Positions 18,019-26,301 of a stretch of DNA of 64,000 nucleotides are shown one piece after another. Numbering within the stretch: position 1 is the stretch's first letter; each line of letters opens with the position of its first letter. The position numbers were made by a program, and so were the translations under genes. The notes beneath the pieces are model-generated. The model saw only the letters and a list, made by a program, of their open reading frames with translations, was not told the DNA's origin and did no database searches. This stretch comes from Roseofilum reptotaenium CS-1145 (GTDB lineage Bacteria > Cyanobacteriota > Cyanobacteriia > Cyanobacteriales > Desertifilaceae): the NCBI RefSeq assembly GCF_028330985.1, contig NZ_JAQMUE010000103.1:30869-94868 (forward strand), given 5' to 3'.

Positions 18019-20487
18019 TTACAACCAATCTTCCAGAATTTCGCCATTGTCCTTATGCGGATCTTCCTCTACAATCATCTTTAATTGTCGCGCTTCATAG
18101 TTGAATAACAGAAGCTTGCCAATGAAATGTTGAGTTAATTGTTCGGGTTCAGTTAATGTATCCTCCTTCATTGAAGCCTCGGTCACTTGATAAATTTCTT
18201 GTCTGTCCAATTTTTCAGGATAATACTGACTCAACCCTAAATGATTGAGCATTTCTTTTAAATCAGGAGAAGGTTCCGAGTGAGTCTTAGGTTGAGGATT
18301 TTCCATTGGTTGTTTCTTTCTCAGTACATCATCTAAGCCGACACCTTTAGGTTTCTGCTTGCTTTGAGGCTTGTGTTGAATAATCTCCTTTAATTCCTGG
18401 GTAGCCTCTTGGCGTTCACTTAGTGATTGAAAATTGGATTTTTTGATGATCCTATTCACCAATTTAGACTCGATGTTTGGCTTGATGGTTTCTTTAATGA
18501 AAAAATCTGCTCTATCTTCTTCTCCGAACTCAATATTCTCAATCAATTTTAGCAGCAGATGAGCCTCTCGCTTCTCCACAGACACTCCTGTCCTTTTGAT
18601 GTCAAATAGATTTGTTGATTCCTCCTCGATGAGATTTTCTAATTTATGATAATCTTCCGGTTCCAACGATTTTTTGAAAATATTCTTAACTGGATCGTAG
18701 GCAAATGGGAACAGCAGCACCAACAGATACAGTTCACTCAGCGGATTTTGCTCTCTCAAGCTAGACCGTAAACTTATGATTTTTTGTTCCAAATCCTCTT
18801 CTTCTTTTTCTGGATTAGATTGTCCCAGAGTTAAACGCTCTACAATCTTTGGAGCACGATCTCTCAACTCTTTCAAGGTGTTGAGGGGTTCATCAATACT
18901 CAGTATTGGTTTATCTTTTACCCAAGTAAATACATCTTTTAATTTCTCATAAGCCTTCTCTTTTAAATCTCCAGCATCTTGTGGTGTTAGTAATCGTTTT
19001 ATCCAGTTTTTAGACTCGCGATCCGGTTCTTTGTTCTCTCCAAGATATTGTTGCAGATATTCTTGAAGTTTTGGCTCCGATAGAAACTCTTGTGCCCAAT
19101 ATTTTCCCTGAGAGTTGACGCTTTCAATTTGCTCTCTCATCTTCTCTAGGGTTTTTAAAGGTCGAGTTGTGAAGTCTCGCTTTTCAATCCAGCTAGATAT
19201 TTGGTATCGTAAGGCATCACGAAAAATATGAATGGCATCACGATCTTCAAACGGCTCGTAACAACCACTAACCTGTATCCATTCTTGATAGAGTCGTTTT
19301 ACCAGTTGAAATGAATTTTCAAATTCTGTTGCATGATGGTAACCAATAATTTTCCAAACCGCAATGGGTTTCATCTCTCGGTTAATAATCGCTAAGTTTT
19401 GGCCATCTCTTAATGTGTTTTTCCACGCTTGTACATTGTCACCCTCTAAGGAATTTCCACCAATAGTCCTGGTTTCCACCCGAACAGTCGAGGCAATTCG
19501 TTCTACTGTTGTGGAATTCTCAGATTGATTCTCAGACCACTTTTCTCTGCTTCCATGAATATTAGCTTGGTTTCCTTGTGGTTTTTGGCTGTTGGAATTC
19601 TGTGCTTGTTTTGGTTCAGAATTCTGTGCTTGTTTCGGTTCAGAATTTTCAGCTTGTTTCGGTTCGGAATTCTCTGCTTGTTTCCCTGTTTTTGGGCTTG
19701 ATCCTGAAGTGGGATCTATCCCCATCCATAGCTTGATTTTTTCATCCAATTTATCACTAACAATACGTTTAATTGTATTTGTGTCGATGCTAGAAAAATC
19801 CTGGGTATATGAAGATAAAACATAAATGCCACCCAAAGTAATTCTTCCCAACAAAGCATGGGAGCCATATTGGTGAAAAAAGTTTTGGCAAACTTGGCTA
19901 ATCTCCGGATTGTTAGCATCTCTGGTACTCAACAGCCTGTCAATTTTTTTCAGCTCATCCAAAGCATCATCGTCAAGTTGAATATTGCTTTCTTTTAGAG
20001 TGCAAGCATCTACAGGAACGATCGCGAGATGAACTTTTGAATAATAATTAGATTTTGTTTCTGAACTGTTTGATATTTCAGATTTGTTATTGGTTTCGCT
20101 GGTGCGGCTAAATCCTCCCCCAATATTAATTTTCGGCAAAAACAATGCAGTGATAATCTGGGTAATATTGATTCCTTCCTGTAAGATACTAGCATCGAGA
20201 TTACCGCCAAAGCTAAGATTAGCATCTACCCCAATTGTATGCTTATACCCATATATTTCTACCAACTTTATGAATGTTTTCTCATTGTGTTCCAGGGTAA
20301 ATTCTTCTTCGATATCTAACCCACCGTCATGGGGTTGAACTCGCACGATTGAGTCTTTGACTTTGATTAAATTGTATCGACTTGACATGACCTGTTCATA
20401 TTGGTCACAACAAAAAATCCCTTGTAATGCTAATCCAGCCGAAGCAGACTGAATAGCTAAATTAGCATTTTGTATTTCTTGGTTCAT
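18019..20487 (-). CDS. MACPF (perforin-like) protein with C-terminal VLIG-like module
   Basis: The product is 822 aa. The N-terminal part (about 60-390) has MACPF hallmarks: Y207-G-S-H210 followed by LGGIYVLSSY, and a later GG...W...L segment (RTIGGNSLEGDNVQAW). MACPF domains form membrane pores or scaffolds. A disordered insert (about 266-304) holds four copies of an SEPKQAxN repeat. The rest is alpha-helical. Near the C-terminus (about 735-800), MLNHLGLSQYYPEKL...I...LTEPEQL resembles the module just N-terminal to the HPxDV region in vertebrate VLIG/URGCP proteins. Here that module is encoded on the upstream partner instead. No signal peptide is seen, so it probably acts from the cytosol. 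It is an operon partner of the GTPase. Confidence 0.75.
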   Translation of the reverse strand: MNQEIQNANLAIQSASAGLALQGIFCCDQYEQVMSSRYNLIKVKDSIVRVQPHDGGLDIEEEFTLEHNEKTFIKLVEIYGYKHTIGVDANLSFGGNLDASILQEGINITQIITALFLPKINIGGGFSRTSETNNKSEISNSSETKSNYYSKVHLAIVPVDACTLKESNIQLDDDALDELKKIDRLLSTRDANNPEISQVCQNFFHQYGSHALLGRITLGGIYVLSSYTQDFSSIDTNTIKRIVSDKLDEKIKLWMGIDPTSGSSPKTGKQAENSEPKQAENSEPKQAQNSEPKQAQNSNSQKPQGNQANIHGSREKWSENQSENSTTVERIASTVRVETRTIGGNSLEGDNVQAWKNTLRDGQNLAIINREMKPIAVWKIIGYHHATEFENSFQLVKRLYQEWIQVSGCYEPFEDRDAIHIFRDALRYQISSWIEKRDFTTRPLKTLEKMREQIESVNSQGKYWAQEFLSEPKLQEYLQQYLGENKEPDRESKNWIKRLLTPQDAGDLKEKAYEKLKDVFTWVKDKPILSIDEPLNTLKELRDRAPKIVERLTLGQSNPEKEEEDLEQKIISLRSSLREQNPLSELYLLVLLFPFAYDPVKNIFKKSLEPEDYHKLENLIEEESTNLFDIKRTGVSVEKREAHLLLKLIENIEFGEEDRADFFIKETIKPNIESKLVNRIIKKSNFQSLSERQEATQELKEIIQHKPQSKQKPKGVGLDDVLRKKQPMENPQPKTHSEPSPDLKEMLNHLGLSQYYPEKLDRQEIYQVTEASMKEDTLTEPEQLTQHFIGKLLLFNYEARQLKMIVEEDPHKDNGEILEDWL
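19577..19690 (-). repeat. in-frame 24-bp tandem repeat in the MACPF gene
   Basis: About four copies of a 24-base unit encode SEPKQA(E/Q)N. The units differ by a few bases and keep the frame. Such a repeat can change copy number by slippage and would alter the length of a disordered linker. Confidence 0.8.
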
Positions 20488-20649
20488 TATTTCTTAATCC
20501 TGTATTAACTATTGACTCAACTCAGATAGATCTTATTTTTTTCAATTTTAATTCTAAGAAGTTAGAGTGATTACCGGCATTTCCTGAGAGATTGCTTCAT
20601 GAGAGTGCCGATTCATGTGTGAGCCTACATGAATCGGCTAAACTAACGA

Positions 20650-21060
20650 TTAACCTAGCACACAGTTACAGTTCCAATACACTGTGATGTTATAACCCAA
20701 TGCACCAGCAACTCTTTCAGTCCAGTGATTGCAGTTAAATTTCGTTCCGTATGTACTGCAATCGAATCTTTTGACTGCTGTGTAGACTTCATCTAATGTA
20801 TGTTCACCTAATGTCAAGCAGTGATACCCGCCAATTTTTTCGCACGCATAGCTTAAGCGTCCTTTGGGTTCCCATTCGTGGACAACCCATTTGTCTGAAT
20901 TAGGAACATCAACATAAATACAATGGTGTACCCCAAGTCCTAGAGCGGTTTTGACCCGACCAGAGCGGACTTTCACCGTGCCTCTATCCGATCCAGAATA
21001 ATATGACTCATGGGTGTACTTAGTACCTTGTGGAATACTAGATTTCTCTAAAAAGCTCAT
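20650..21060 (-). CDS. small LRAT-like papain-fold protein
   Basis: The product is 136 aa. A GLGVHHCIYVDV strand (H45/H46) precedes a helix with NCNHWTERVA (C110). That His-before-Cys order and the NCxHW motif are typical of the circularly permuted papain-like LRAT/NlpC-P60 clade, whose members are acyltransferases, lipases or peptidases. Additional cysteines cluster at the C-terminus (WNCNCVLG), so membrane attachment by acylation is conceivable. It lies 162 bases upstream of the MACPF gene on the same strand and may belong to the same system. The family call rests on motif reading only. Confidence 0.55.
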   Translation of the reverse strand: MSFLEKSSIPQGTKYTHESYYSGSDRGTVKVRSGRVKTALGLGVHHCIYVDVPNSDKWVVHEWEPKGRLSYACEKIGGYHCLTLGEHTLDEVYTAVKRFDCSTYGTKFNCNHWTERVAGALGYNITVYWNCNCVLG

Positions 21061-21371
21061 TGGCTGTGTGGAAACTGTACTTACTCTTTGATATTACTCA
21101 AATCTTCACTCATGCGACAACTAACAAGGAGTAACAAGCGAATGTTTTTTAGGGTAAACATCGGTGCAAGAATAAACATCCGAATGTTCTGCGGAGCAAA
21201 TCACTGTAAAAACCAATACTTATTTTTCTAAAAAAGGGAGGCCAATCCTTAGTCTTTTCTTGGAGATCGCTGACTGCAATGACAGAAATTTCCGCTTCGC
21301 GGAGATGAAGCGTCACTATGACATATATTTTTGTTATTGACACTTTTAATTGTAATTGTTAGACTGGAGCT
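21061..21371. other. 311-bp divergent intergenic region
   Basis: It separates the LRAT-like gene (minus) from the MerR-like gene (plus), so divergent promoters are expected. I see no convincing promoter pair, terminator or RNA gene. Confidence 0.35.
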
Positions 21372-22007
21372 ATGAAAACATTGCAACAGCTTTCACGAGA
21401 GCAGCCCCTCTGGTCTCTGGAGGAATTTGCCCAGGTGTTAAATGAGTTGTTGCCTCAATTTTTACCGGATCAGAAATCCCACTCCCGGCGATCGCGTGAA
21501 GAGGTCAACCCTCGTTTAGTACGTCATTATGCCAGCCAAGGATTACTGGATGAGCCATTAAAACAGGGGAGGAGAGCCAGCTATACTTACCGCCATCTGT
21601 TACAGATGTTGTTAATCAGACGATTACTCAGTGAGGGATTCGGCATTAGTGCCATGCAATCGTTTGTAGTAGCAAAAACAAATACTGAGTTAGAGTCCCT
21701 GTTACAGGGAGGAATTCAACTATCCTTAGAACCAGCAAATCCGGCTTTAGCCTTTCTGCAACAAGTGAAAGAGCGATCGCCAGAAGCCTCCCCTCCAAAC
21801 CAACGGAACCTCAGTCCCCCTAGTCAAAAAATTACACGGGTTTCCGAGGCAACACAATCAGCCCCAGAAGACTGGAAACACCTAGAAATTTTACCGGGTT
21901 TAGAAATTCATCTGCGCTCAGATGTCACCTTACCCACCAGCCCCCAAGAGCAGGAAAACCTGGTGCAAGCGATCGCCCAGGCCCTCTTAGCTCTGCGTTA
22001 CCCCTAA
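21372..22007 (+). CDS. MerR-like DNA-binding regulator
   Basis: The product is 211 aa. Residues about 45-100 form a MerR-type winged-helix: NPRLVRHYASQGLLDEP followed by RASYTYRHLLQMLLIRRLLSEG, the recognition helix, wing and second helix-turn-helix. There is no metal-binding C-terminus; the C-terminal half is low complexity and ends in a short helix. The stop is 20 bases from the ATG of the vWA-macro gene, so the two are almost certainly cotranscribed. The regulator probably controls that operon, which is inference. Confidence 0.7.
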   Translation: MKTLQQLSREQPLWSLEEFAQVLNELLPQFLPDQKSHSRRSREEVNPRLVRHYASQGLLDEPLKQGRRASYTYRHLLQMLLIRRLLSEGFGISAMQSFVVAKTNTELESLLQGGIQLSLEPANPALAFLQQVKERSPEASPPNQRNLSPPSQKITRVSEATQSAPEDWKHLEILPGLEIHLRSDVTLPTSPQEQENLVQAIAQALLALRYP

Positions 22008-22027
22008 TTGCTTTGGAGAGAGTTTTT

Positions 22028-23836
22028 ATGCAACCGGCGATCGAATTTATCCCCCTACGTGCAGCTTTATGCACAGAAATCCCCACCACCTTAGATGTTT
22101 TAATCCGCCTTACCCCTCCTGCCCCCCAAGTGACCTCCGAACGGCCCCCCATCAATCTCAGCTTAGTACTAGATCGCTCCGGTTCCATGGCAGATCGGAA
22201 CAAAATCACCTTCACCAAACAAGCGGCTGCCTATGCCGTCAATCAATTGCAATCGAGCGATCGCGTTAGTGTTGTTACCTTTCAGAGCCACATCAACACC
22301 CCCGTTCGCAGTCAACTCGTACAAAACAAACGCTATATCCTGCAACAAATCGAACAAATTAATGTCGGGGGAGGAACAGCCCTTCATGCCGGTTGGATTG
22401 AAGGAGGCGTACAGGTCAGTCAACATCTCAAACCCAATTCCCTCAACCGGGTGATTTTGCTCTCAGACGGCATTGCTAACGTGGGCGAAACCAACCCCGA
22501 TGTGATTTCCACCGATGTCCATGGACTCGCCCAGAGAGGAGTCAGTACAACAACAATGGGCGTGGGCGATGACTATAATGAAAGTCTATTAGAGGCGATC
22601 GCTGCCAGTGGAGATGGCAACTATTACTACATCGAAAGTCCCGAACAACTGCCCGACATTTTCGCCATGGAATTGCAAGGCCTGATGGCAACCCTGGGCA
22701 AAAACGTCACATTAAGCTTCACTCTCCCCTCCCAAGTACAACTGCTCGATATCTTCAACGACTTTGCAACCCTTCCGAACGGCCAATATCAACTGCCTAA
22801 CCTCATTGCTGGCAATCCCTTTACCCTTGCCCTGCGGCTCAAAGTTCCCGCCCAAACCCTCCCCTCAATCCTCACCCTGCACCTTTCCTGGGATGATATT
22901 GAAACCAGTACACGCCAACAAATCGATCAATCCCTCAGCTTACCCTGGGTTAACCGTCAAAGCTTAAACGAATTTCCCTTTAACCCAGAAGTACAACAAG
23001 AAGTTGCAGCTCTCCTCGCCGCTCGTGCCAAAAACGAAGCCGCCGAGCAAGCCAGACTGGGGCAATATGACCTCGCCGAACAAACCATCGCCAAAGGAAT
23101 GGAACTCATTCAGGCAGCTCCTGCATCCACCGCGATGAATCAAGAATCAGAGTCCTTACAATCCTTAAGTACCAACTTGAAACGGCGGGAATATGAGCAA
23201 TTTCAAAAGCGCAGTCATTTTGAATCCCATAGTCGCTCTCGGGCGTGGGGACAGTCCCACTATGAAGAATATCAACAAGAGCGCCAAAAGAGAGTAGGGA
23301 CTTCCGGACAGGGGGCAAAACCCTGGCAACAGATCCAAGGACGAATTAAAGTTGTTAAAGGAGACATTACCCAAATTGCAGTCGATGCCATAGTCAATGC
23401 CACCAATCCTCTAATGACCGGCACATTTGGGGTAGATTCCGCCATTCACCGAGCCGCCGGGGCAGAATTACGCCAAGCCTGTAACGCCCTCGTGACCTGT
23501 GATGTGGGAGAAGCTAAAATTACTCCCGCCTTTAATCTTCCTGCCCAAGTTATCATTCACACAGTTGGCCCTGGTTGGCAAAACGGACGCGCTCAGGAAG
23601 AAGAACTGCTGACTAACTGTTACCGCAATTCTCTCAATTTAGTCGTACAAAAGGGATTAAAAACTGTCTCTTTCCCTTCCATTGCCACTGGTGCGTTAGG
23701 ATGTCCCCCAGACTGGGCTGCCTCTATCGCCCTACGGACTATTAGCCAAGTCTTGCAACAACAGTCCTCAATCGAGCAAGTCATTATTGTCTGTTGGGAC
23801 GATCGCAATTACCAGTGTTATCAAGCCATTCTGTAA
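22028..23836 (+). CDS. vWA-macro domain fusion protein
   Basis: The product is 602 aa from ATG 22028 (GGAGAG upstream). Residues about 42-215 are a von Willebrand A domain with a complete metal-ion site: DRSGS starting at D49, the GGGTAL threonine and LLSDG. A beta-rich middle and a helical linker (about 320-430) lead to a C-terminal macro domain (about 435-602). The macro domain has AIVNATNP, GVDSAIHRAAG, IIHTVGP and SIATGALGCP, the ADP-ribose-binding and hydrolase-type motifs. vWA domains assemble protein complexes; macro domains bind or remove ADP-ribose. The combination suggests a sensor or reverser of ADP-ribosylation. It is cotranscribed with the MerR-like gene and followed by a hairpin. 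Confidence 0.85.
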   Translation: MQPAIEFIPLRAALCTEIPTTLDVLIRLTPPAPQVTSERPPINLSLVLDRSGSMADRNKITFTKQAAAYAVNQLQSSDRVSVVTFQSHINTPVRSQLVQNKRYILQQIEQINVGGGTALHAGWIEGGVQVSQHLKPNSLNRVILLSDGIANVGETNPDVISTDVHGLAQRGVSTTTMGVGDDYNESLLEAIAASGDGNYYYIESPEQLPDIFAMELQGLMATLGKNVTLSFTLPSQVQLLDIFNDFATLPNGQYQLPNLIAGNPFTLALRLKVPAQTLPSILTLHLSWDDIETSTRQQIDQSLSLPWVNRQSLNEFPFNPEVQQEVAALLAARAKNEAAEQARLGQYDLAEQTIAKGMELIQAAPASTAMNQESESLQSLSTNLKRREYEQFQKRSHFESHSRSRAWGQSHYEEYQQERQKRVGTSGQGAKPWQQIQGRIKVVKGDITQIAVDAIVNATNPLMTGTFGVDSAIHRAAGAELRQACNALVTCDVGEAKITPAFNLPAQVIIHTVGPGWQNGRAQEEELLTNCYRNSLNLVVQKGLKTVSFPSIATGALGCPPDWAASIALRTISQVLQQQSSIEQVIIVCWDDRNYQCYQAIL

Positions 23837-23858
23837 TCTATAGTACTGGGCGCTAGGC

Positions 23859-23899
23859 AAGAGGGAATAGTGAACACGCGGTTGTTCCTATTCCCTCTT
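23859..23899 (+). terminator. intrinsic terminator after the vWA-macro gene
   Basis: AAGAGGGAATAG (23859-23870) pairs perfectly with CTATTCCCTCTT (23888-23899), giving a 12-bp stem, followed by a pyrimidine-rich CCTTCTTACTTG. Confidence 0.55.
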
Positions 23900-23976
23900 C
23901 CTTCTTACTTGTTTATGTCCGCAAAGCAGAAAGCACTATAAAATAGAGCCACAAGCAACGGGTGCCGATCGCAGAA

Positions 23977-24651
23977 ATGATTTTTAAACAGTCTAATGAG
24001 CTAAATGAACTCTGCCTTAATGATTTTGAGGGAAAGCTAACCCAGACTATAGTTTTGTCCCCTATTAGTTGGTCAACCTATCAAGCCATGCTTAGGGATA
24101 TGGGACAAAACCGGACAATTCGCACTGCCTATAGTCAAGGTATTCTCTCCCTAAAAAGTCCTTCTAGAGTGCATGAAAAGATTAATCGCTTATTAGCCGC
24201 CATTGTCCAAATCTTAAGCAAAGAACTCCATTGCCAAGGACACAATTTAGGCTTGAAAACCATAGAATGTCCAGACATGGCTCAAGCTATTGATCCAGAT
24301 AGTGGATTCTATTTCAATTCTTCCGTCCCCGAAACTTCAGAGGGTGGGGAAGAGAAAACCGGACTGCCAGATTTAGTCATTGAAATTGATCTGACCAGTC
24401 CCTCAACCCAACGAATGGATATTTATTCTGCTTTAGAGATACCCGAAGTTTAGCGCTATAGCAAACGTCGAGGTTTAGTAATTTGTCAGCATCAGACCTT
24501 CGAGTATATCGAATCAGAACTTAGTCACATTTTCCCTAAGGTAACTGCCACTCGATTAAATGATTTTCTTATTTTGCGCCAAACTCAACCTCACAATCGA
24601 GTGATTCGAGCCGTGCAAAACTGGAGTTGGAAATTGGAGCAACGAAAATGA
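23977..24651 (+). pseudogene. Uma2-family nuclease broken by an in-frame stop
   Basis: The frame encodes a Uma2 (DUF820, PD-(D/E)XK-type) protein, with LVIEIDLTSPSTQRMDIYSALEIPEV up to a TAG at 24451-24453. Beyond that codon the same frame continues for 65 codons with the expected family ending (RYSKRRGLVICQ...). Uma2 proteins normally read PEVWRY here, so TGG became TAG. GTG 23962 is an alternative start. The product is probably inactive unless the stop is read through. A second Uma2 remnant follows directly. Confidence 0.75.
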
Positions 24652-24847
24652 CTCTGAAGACTTAGGAGAAAAGAAATACATCTACGCTCAATCTGGCATT
24701 CAAGAATACTGGATTTCCAATCTCCAAAATCAGCAATTGTATGTCTTTTTCAACTTAGCGTAAGGTGATTATAAAACCACCTTGAAATTCGATCAGGGAA
24801 CCGTTTCACTCCAATGTTTTCCAGACATTTCCATTGATATTCGATGA
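24650..24847 (+). pseudogene. remnant of a second Uma2-family nuclease
   Basis: The frame from 24650 reads SEDLGEKKYIYAQSGIQEYW, then ISNLQNQQLYVFFNLA, a TAA at 24761-24763, and then a continuation ending FPDISIDIR. This is the C-terminal half of another Uma2 protein with no start and one internal stop, so it is a decayed paralogue. Confidence 0.6.
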
Positions 24848-25272
24848 CTTTTGAGTTAAATCAGCTACGGTTCGGTTGTTCTTGGAGTATTTTCCTGGAC
24901 AAAAATAGCTAATACCATTTCTCTTTAAGTTTGCAACTAATGATTTCTATTGAGGCAATTGTCTGAGAGTATTCATTAAGCGTAATATCATGGAGAAATG
25001 GGATAACCCTCTTCTATCAAACTGGGAAAACACTTGTCTTGACTGAATTCTAGAACTCTTACAGTATCGGCGATCGCGACAGTTTTTCCTAACAGAAACT
25101 CGAAAATCCAGTCAGATCAGTACATGTCTCTCTCCATAAGGGATACAGCGATCGCGATTTCCGAAAGTGATAGAAGAGGGATAACTCCTGCCAGTTTCAG
25201 TTGGTCAGGCACATCGAATTTTGTTGACACACCCCTGAGTTTAGCTGAGGCAAGTTTCTCCAGTCTATGTAA
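24848..25272. other. 425-bp gene-poor spacer
   Basis: Two HIP1 octamers (near 25071 and 25148) are present. A 77-codon plus-strand frame at 25124-25357 overlaps the better-supported minus-strand gene and has no ribosome binding site or recognisable protein. I see nothing else. Confidence 0.4.
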
Positions 25273-25566
25273 TCAATCATTCTCCAACAAGTTTAGATAT
25301 TCAGGGATACTAAAAGATTTGTTACCATTCATCCACGCTTTCCTAAATGCATTGTAAACCCGATCTCTTGTGATCTCATCTTTAAAATTATCCAACATTT
25401 CGATTTCATTTACTTCCGTGCATTCACTGGATTCATCTACACCCACACCTCTTATGCGCCGAGCATGGATTGCATAAGTTCCACCTTCATAAAGTGAAAA
25501 ACCTCTATAAACACAATCGAATCGGTTCAAATTAAAAAGATCTTGATCTTGATTTTCTAAAATCAT
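25273..25566 (-). CDS. small hypothetical protein
   Basis: I do not recognise this 97-residue acidic protein. A strong ribosome binding site (AGAGGAG, about 6 bases before the ATG) supports it as a real gene. It has a short beta-rich N-terminus (FDCVYRGFSLYEGGTYAI) and a helical C-terminus. It lies in the accessory region next to a MazG-like protein on the same strand. Confidence 0.55.
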   Translation of the reverse strand: MILENQDQDLFNLNRFDCVYRGFSLYEGGTYAIHARRIRGVGVDESSECTEVNEIEMLDNFKDEITRDRVYNAFRKAWMNGNKSFSIPEYLNLLEND

Positions 25567-25623
25567 TTTATTCTCCTCTCTTTTTGATACTGTACTTATA
25601 ATATCCCATTGGTATTATTTAGT

Positions 25624-26082
25624 TTAGACAATATCCGATAAATCGACCTTGGTATGGTTGTTGAGTTTCAAAATTTTATCGTCTTCTACGCGATGGAGGG
25701 AATAGTAAGACTCACCATCTAATGTAACTTCTACGATTTTTGTTTCGATACCTTTCTGACGATAGGGTTCAATCGAATCTTCTACCAGTTGACGGTCTTT
25801 GACCACTTTCAATTCATTATTGTCTAAAACTCGTTCAATGGCGCTTTTATATTCTAGACCGCAGATATAATTAAGTCCCGAAACTACGACATCTAAATCA
25901 CATCCAGCATCAAGGAGTTTGGCTAAGTTTCTTTTCTTTAGGGCTTTCCTGAGTTCACGCAATTCTTCTTCAATTCTTTGGGTCTGATTTTCTAATAAAA
26001 CCCAATAGGCTTCATCCTTGAGAGAAACTGGAGATTTTCCCGCTTTTTGATTCCATAAGGCGATTCTTTCGTAGGGAGTCAT
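25624..26082 (-). CDS. MazG-like / phosphoribosyl-ATP pyrophosphatase-like protein
   Basis: The product is 152 aa. The N-terminal 90 residues are helical with an acidic pattern, EEELRELRKAL followed by DAGCDLDVVVSG, matching the ExxE...DxxD metal sites of the all-alpha NTP pyrophosphohydrolase superfamily. The C-terminal 60 residues are beta-rich. Related phage and island proteins hydrolyse nucleotides, but the substrate here is unknown. It lies 57 bases upstream of the 97-aa gene and divergent from the GmrSD-like gene. Confidence 0.55.
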   Translation of the reverse strand: MTPYERIALWNQKAGKSPVSLKDEAYWVLLENQTQRIEEELRELRKALKKRNLAKLLDAGCDLDVVVSGLNYICGLEYKSAIERVLDNNELKVVKDRQLVEDSIEPYRQKGIETKIVEVTLDGESYYSLHRVEDDKILKLNNHTKVDLSDIV

Positions 26083-26137
26083 GGGTGTTATCTAGAGATA
26101 CTGTTGTGGATCGTCATGTTATGCACTTTCCCTAAAT

Positions 26138-26194
26138 CCCTCTGCCACTCCGAGAGGGACTTTTCCCTCATCTCCAAATAGAGAAGGGGTGAGG
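26138..26194. repeat. spacer repeat, copy left of the gmrSD-like gene
   Basis: A CCCTCTGCxACxxxGAGAGxG hairpin is followed by TTTTCCCTC and a GAGAAGGGG segment. A related copy lies at 28160-28210 on the other side of the restriction gene. It resembles the short CCCTC/GAGGG repeats common in cyanobacterial spacers. Confidence 0.5.
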
Positions 26195-26301
26195 AAATGA
26201 GATTTAAAATCCACAAATAGTGTACTATCAGTATAGTAGCTTAACTTTGTGAATTAAGCTACTATACACATTTGACTCAACCGACTCACCCTTCGTAGCA
26301 T

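Noticed and set aside
19577..19690. CRISPR-like array
   Set aside because: The repeats are contiguous 24-base units without spacers and encode an in-frame SEPKQA(E/Q)N linker. No CRISPR array was found anywhere in the window.
25124..25357. 77-codon plus-strand frame
   Set aside because: It overlaps the 97-aa minus-strand gene, which has a strong ribosome binding site; the plus frame has none and no recognisable protein.
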